A stretch of 64,000 nucleotides of DNA. Origin: Candidatus Obscuribacterium magneticum (lineage in GTDB: Bacteria; Elusimicrobiota; Elusimicrobia; F11). The stretch's first letter is position 1. The DNA itself is not shown here. The stretch covers positions 62,001-126,000 of the forward strand of contig JAJAPZ010000001.1 in assembly GCA_020523905.1 (NCBI GenBank). Reading direction: 5' to 3'. More model-generated notes on the stretch are below. The model did not search any database and was not told the origin of the DNA. It worked only from the letters and a program-made list of their open reading frames with translations.

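Overview
Layout. This window is dominated by an apparently perfect inverted duplication. Every feature at position x on one strand recurs on the other strand at 60799-x, with no drift over about 30 kb. Bases 1-30399 are therefore the reverse complement of 30400-60798, with the axis between 30399 and 30400. Only 60799-64000 is single copy. The arms end where they do only because the window starts at base 1, so the true arms may be longer. The axis lies in a GC-rich short palindrome (core CTCGCCGCGGCGAG) whose core also occurs inside the large gene. Either the genome carries a very large, very young palindrome, or the sequence is a fold-back or assembly chimera. Zero divergence over 30 kb makes the artefact reading the safer default.

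Gene order, read outward from the axis on the right arm (+ strand; mirrored on - on the left arm): tRNA-Pro(GGG); a small putative lipoprotein; a 7 kb defence/toxin-antitoxin island (MNT nucleotidyltransferase with a frameshifted HEPN partner; AbiEi/AbiEii; a DEDDh exonuclease; a DUF4431-like secreted protein; a DUF3892-like protein; a HipB-HipS-HipT tripartite module with three operators; a second MNT gene with a recombined HEPN/AbiEi remnant; a zeta-toxin-like kinase with a small partner); an NmrA-like oxidoreductase; a truncated pterin dehydratase remnant; a zinc-ribbon membrane protein; and finally one giant gene.

The giant gene starts at 40777 (mirror 20022, - strand) and stays open in one frame to the end of the window: at least 23,224 nt, or 7,741 codons, with no stop. 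Its product starts with a signal peptide and has many membrane segments. It contains regions resembling a TraB/Tiki-type hydrolase, a CPBP (CAAX-type) intramembrane protease with all three motifs, a membrane-embedded HExxH motif, a sigma-70 region-4-like segment, a degenerate nucleoside-kinase-like region, a GHKL ATPase fold, and a roughly 147-residue membrane module present three times. Short dispersed repeats have been accommodated in frame throughout it.

Organism. The window is bacterial (Shine-Dalgarno sites, tRNA without encoded CCA, bacterial toxin-antitoxin families). A giant multi-membrane-spanning exported protein of many thousand residues together with many toxin-antitoxin genes is most reminiscent of Omnitrophota (Candidatus Omnitrophica), where proteins of tens of thousands of residues have been reported. 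That assignment is inference; no marker gene here settles it.
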